From the NCBI GenBank assembly GCA_030248215.1, contig JASANG010002904.1, positions 1-64,000 on the forward strand: DNA of 64,000 nucleotides, read 5' to 3'. Of the stretch, positions 60,985-64,000 are shown one piece after another (the first letter of the stretch is position 1; every line of letters begins with the position of its first letter). A program made the translations under genes and the position numbers. Source of the stretch: Enoplolaimus lenunculus. Lineage: Eukaryota; Nematoda; Enoplea; Enoplida; Thoracostomopsidae. The notes beneath the pieces are model-generated. The model was not told the origin of the DNA. It did not search any database and saw only the letters and a program-made list of their open reading frames with translations.

Positions 60985-61585
60985 GTGGAATAATGGGGTC
61001 GTTTTGGTTATCCCTCCAGCCCGCGTTTGTCCAAAAGTGGTCGGATTTTGGAAATTGTTGCATATTTGAACTTCTCACGGCATTATCTGATCATTCCATG
61101 GCCAAATTTGTATTTTTGAAAATTTTTATAGATCCCACCAGCCCTTGGGACCCAAAAAACTTTTGTCTAAAAGTTTGACAAATTATATATCATTCGATGC
61201 AGATTGCAGAGCTGAGTCCAATGAGGTTAAATTTTTGTAATCAGACGATTGGTTAACGTGTTGGCGCGCTGCCAACGATTTGGTTCGGCCCCAAATCAGT
61301 AATTTGACATTAATTCGTTAACCAATTGTCTGAGTGCAAAAAATTTAACACTGGTGGACTCAACTCCGCATGTTGCATCAAATGGTATATATTTTCATAA
61401 AATTCAGATAAAAAATTTTTTTGGGTCCCAAGGGGTGGTGGACTTCTGGACCTTAAACGTTGAATTTTTAAAAAATACAAATTTGGTTGTAAAATGATCA
61501 GGGCAAATCATGAGAAGCTCAAATATGCAAAAAAATTTCAGAATCCGTCCATGTTTGTGCAAATGCCGGCTGATGAGCATCACCG
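60985..61585. mobile_element. Large diverged fold-back element (arms about 270 bp)
   Basis: The left arm (about 60985-61257) contains GCATATTTGAACTTCTCA, CCAAATTTGTATTTTTGAAA, CCCTTGGGACCCAAAAAA and ATTGGTTAACG. The right arm (about 61314-61585) contains the reverse complements in the opposite order with clear differences. The loop (61258-61313) includes TTGGCGCGCTGCCAACG. Apparent open frames on both strands (61078-60887 and 61510 on) start with the same MRSSNMQ because the arms are copies. The target site is unresolved. Confidence 0.75.
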
Positions 61586-62564
61586 AAAAGACCCAAAAAA
61601 TGTGTTGTAAAATGCACAAATGCAAGAAGCAACGAGTCTTTTTCATGGCTAAAACATTGTATCAGTGGATACCAAATAATGGACACAAATGCCAATCATT
61701 CGCTTCCAATTTTAGACTCAATGACTGCCGCGAACCAGGAATTTTTCCAACGAACCAAATTGACAGTGGAAAATGTGACGACATGATTAATAATTTGAAG
61801 TGGTTCGATTTTCTGGTACGCCTATACTCAAACAATTGTATACTTATCGTAACAGTAGAGCAGCCACTTGCGGATCTAGAAAGCTGGCCGAAGGGCATAC
61901 GCTCCCGGTCAAAAAAGTCTTATGATAAAGTCGTACGATCCCTTCTCCCTACCTTGCAATATTTCTCAGTCAGAAATTTTTTTGTAAAAAATACAATTTT
62001 TCAAGTCAGCCATTTTTTGTGATGAAATGATAATGTCCGTGCCGAGCATACAATTTTTCGCTGCCAATGGCATATATAGTACAGTAAAATTTGCGTTTCA
62101 TAACATTTTCCAGATTGTCCGCCGCCCCCCTACCGTCAGAAGTTTCAGGATCCGCGCCTCTGGTAAAAACACCCGAAACCTGCATTCATTGATCAAATAA
62201 TATAATATAATGCGAATATCGTAGGTTTGAACTTTATATTATTAATATAATAAATTATATTACATTTATTAGCTTTAACGGTACGCTTTGTGCAATCGAG
62301 TTCAAAAAAAGTACTCACTTCAATTGTGAAGCGATATTCAGTCAGATAAGCATAATTTTTAAAATTAAAGCTAAAAACAGTACCCAATAATAGTAACCCT
62401 TTTCCACGTACAGGAGTCCATGAGCCAATCAGCGCAAAGAGTACATGCGAAATAAATACACAACGCGCAGTGCTTAACAATTCACACTTATGTGCAGCAC
62501 AAAATCTCCAAAAAAATCAGTCGTGAAGCTCAAGCGGGGAAACTCTTATAAAAGCCACCGTTTA
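61586..62564. other. Intergenic, no gene recognised
   Basis: The 170-codon + frame that runs from the fold-back arm to 62022 has no known motif, starts inside a repeat and has no splice partner that I can see. It is treated as chance. Confidence 0.4.
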
Positions 62565-62822
62565 CACAGTAAATTTCAGTGAGTTGATTTTAACTCAGAA
62601 AGAGATGAATCCACTCAGAAGTCTGAGCTGTGAATTAGGACTTTCAGAAGTTAGAATTTTGAATTGCATTATTATTCATCCTGAGTTATTTAGTCAACTC
62701 AACCGGAATTGAATCAGCTCAGCATGAGTTAATGTCTACTGTTATTAATAACCCAGAAATTACAAGAAATAACTAATTTTCTCGCTCTGCGTTGATTAAT
62801 CAACTCATTGGAATTTACAGTG
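62565..62822. mobile_element. CACTGTAAATTCC-end MITE (258 bp) with TA target
   Basis: The left end, CACAGTAAATTTCAGTGAGT, and the right end, ACTCATTGGAATTTACAGTG, are inverted. TA lies outside both ends (62563-62564 and 62823-62824). Internal AACTCAG/CTGAGTT words match the copy at 53744. Confidence 0.85.
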
Positions 62823-63108
62823 TACCACCATTTTGGGGACCCCACCCTTAAAGGCGTCCCCAACCCAACTGGTTGAAACAGAAACCGCCGATGTTTTGAA
62901 ATGCATCTGGTTTTTTGGCTCGCAACCTTGTGACACTATCCCACCTTGCCGTGATTTTTAATGACTTCACACACTACACAGACCTTAAAATAACTATCAG
63001 GTTGCTTATATGTTAACAAATTTTTTCGCTCCCTACACTCGCTGGCATACAATTTTTCTTGAGATAATTATAATTCACTCGAAATGAAATATTCAAGAAC
63101 GGTATTAA

Positions 63109-63354
63109 CCCTTTCTCACATGAATATTTTCAATTTCCCCTGAGACCTCGAACTCCAGTGACTGGAGTGGGAGGCGTACACCATCACCACTCAGCTATAG
63201 GAGCTTGATGCTCGAGCCCGAGGGGGCTCTCACGTCTTGTGGTGATTAAGTACTATGTATACGTGTTGCAATTGTTAAACACGGTGCGATATATATTATT
63301 TAACGTATATACACCGCGCTAAGTTGCTTATAGGCAACTCAATGTGAGAAGGGG
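63109..63354. mobile_element. piggyBac-type MITE (246 bp) with TTAA target, carrying a tRNA-like segment
   Basis: TTAA (63105-63108) is followed by CCCTTTCTCACATGAA. The right end, CAATGTGAGAAGGGG, is followed by TTAA (63355-63358). TTAA duplication plus CCC-starting inverted ends is the piggyBac signature. On its minus strand, 63215-63140 holds a perfect A box, TAGCTGAGTGG (63197-63187), and a B box-like GGAGTTCGAGGTC (63156-63144) at tRNA spacing. It has no coding frame. Confidence 0.8.
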
Positions 63355-64000
63355 TTAAATATAGTTTTTTTGCAGTGAGATGTGCAGTGTGCTGTCACCC
63401 CTTGTTGGAGCATACAAAGATTGTATAAGCTTAAAATATGAGCTGGTCAGCAACCTTAGCCGAAAAGGTCAAAAAAAAATTTCTCGGTTCTCACAAAATG
63501 TAACTCAGGTTAAAGTTGGGTTCGCTTCCTACATCCATCATTTGGCAACTTTTGAGTGAAACCGTTTTTGGGAAACGTTTTCGAGGCTGCCAAACGCGAT
63601 TGTGAGCTCGGACAACATCAGATAAGACACCGATAAATTCTGGATCCACCTTTACGTTAGAAGCCTCTACCCTTGCAGTTTGTAGGGAACCAAACCCCTG
63701 TCTTCTCCGGCACTGGTCACTGGTGGTCAAACTCTATCCATGTGAGCGTTCCTGATTCAAAACCTGGCTTGAAATTGACTGTCAGATGAAATATAAAATA
63801 ATTAATGCAAAAAAATGGTTAAAAGACAAAAATATTAACGCAATTATGATATAACGAAAATTAAGCTAATAACATAATATATCATGCAAACATTGCACTG
63901 CATTTAGATTTAGGGGCGGGCGGAACCAGGGGTATGGGCAAAAAACACAATTGCCCCCCCAAGATTGGCAAATATCTCCCAAGAAATATAGCCAGAGTCT
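63355..64000. other. Window end, no gene recognised
   Basis: AT-rich sequence with no motif that I can assign. A short minus-strand frame (63730-63491) has no recognisable features. Confidence 0.4.

Noticed and set aside
61510-62022. 170-residue + frame
   Set aside because: Starts inside a fold-back arm, has no motif, and its first residues are mirrored in the opposite arm.

Overview
This is a metazoan (invertebrate) genomic window with spliced genes and a very heavy load of short non-autonomous DNA transposons. Four protein genes can be supported. They are a 16-exon SSBP/SSDP gene (LDB1-binding transcription cofactor, + strand, coding 9814-35852), a 2-exon ACOT13/THEM2-like hotdog thioesterase (+, 42702-44509), an unrecognised gene with at least 2 exons (+, 49777-51543), and a 3-exon allatostatin-A/galanin-type GPCR (-, 59140-54088). 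All splice junctions used join in phase with GT-AG borders. A degenerate LINE reverse-transcriptase fragment lies near 3.8-4.5 kb. I saw no bacterial, retroviral or LTR element.

Lineage: the genes are typical of protostomes (AstA-type receptor, SSDP with a Gly-rich tail). Interspersed (TTAGGC)n tracts are the classical nematode telomere motif, so a nematode or near relative is possible. Here, however, the tracts mostly sit inside dispersed fold-back repeats, and a 15.8-kb intron would be unusual for a compact nematode genome. The assignment is therefore tentative.

Layout: 1-9.8 kb is upstream repeat-rich DNA. 9.8-35.9 kb is SSBP, whose fifth intron (13721-29563) holds a 1.85-kb 44-bp minisatellite, two (GTT)n tracts including one of about 408 bp, and many MITEs. 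35.9-42.7 kb is non-coding. 42.7-44.5 kb is the thioesterase, with a MITE and a tRNA-like sequence in its single intron. 44.5-49.7 kb is repeats. 49.8-51.5 kb is the unknown gene. 50.3-53.9 kb is a dense cluster of fold-back elements carrying (TTAGGC)n. 54.1-59.1 kb is the receptor. 59.2-64 kb is more nested transposons.

The most interesting structure is the MITE community. A hAT-like group shares one outer terminus (CAGGGTGCAACCGG-like, 8-bp target duplications) but carries different short subterminal repeat words from family to family. Beside it are TA-, TAA- and TTAA-target families, a fold-back family with telomere-like repeats inside, and several tRNA-promoter-like segments, one of them inside a piggyBac-type MITE. 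The four genes have no evident functional link to one another.
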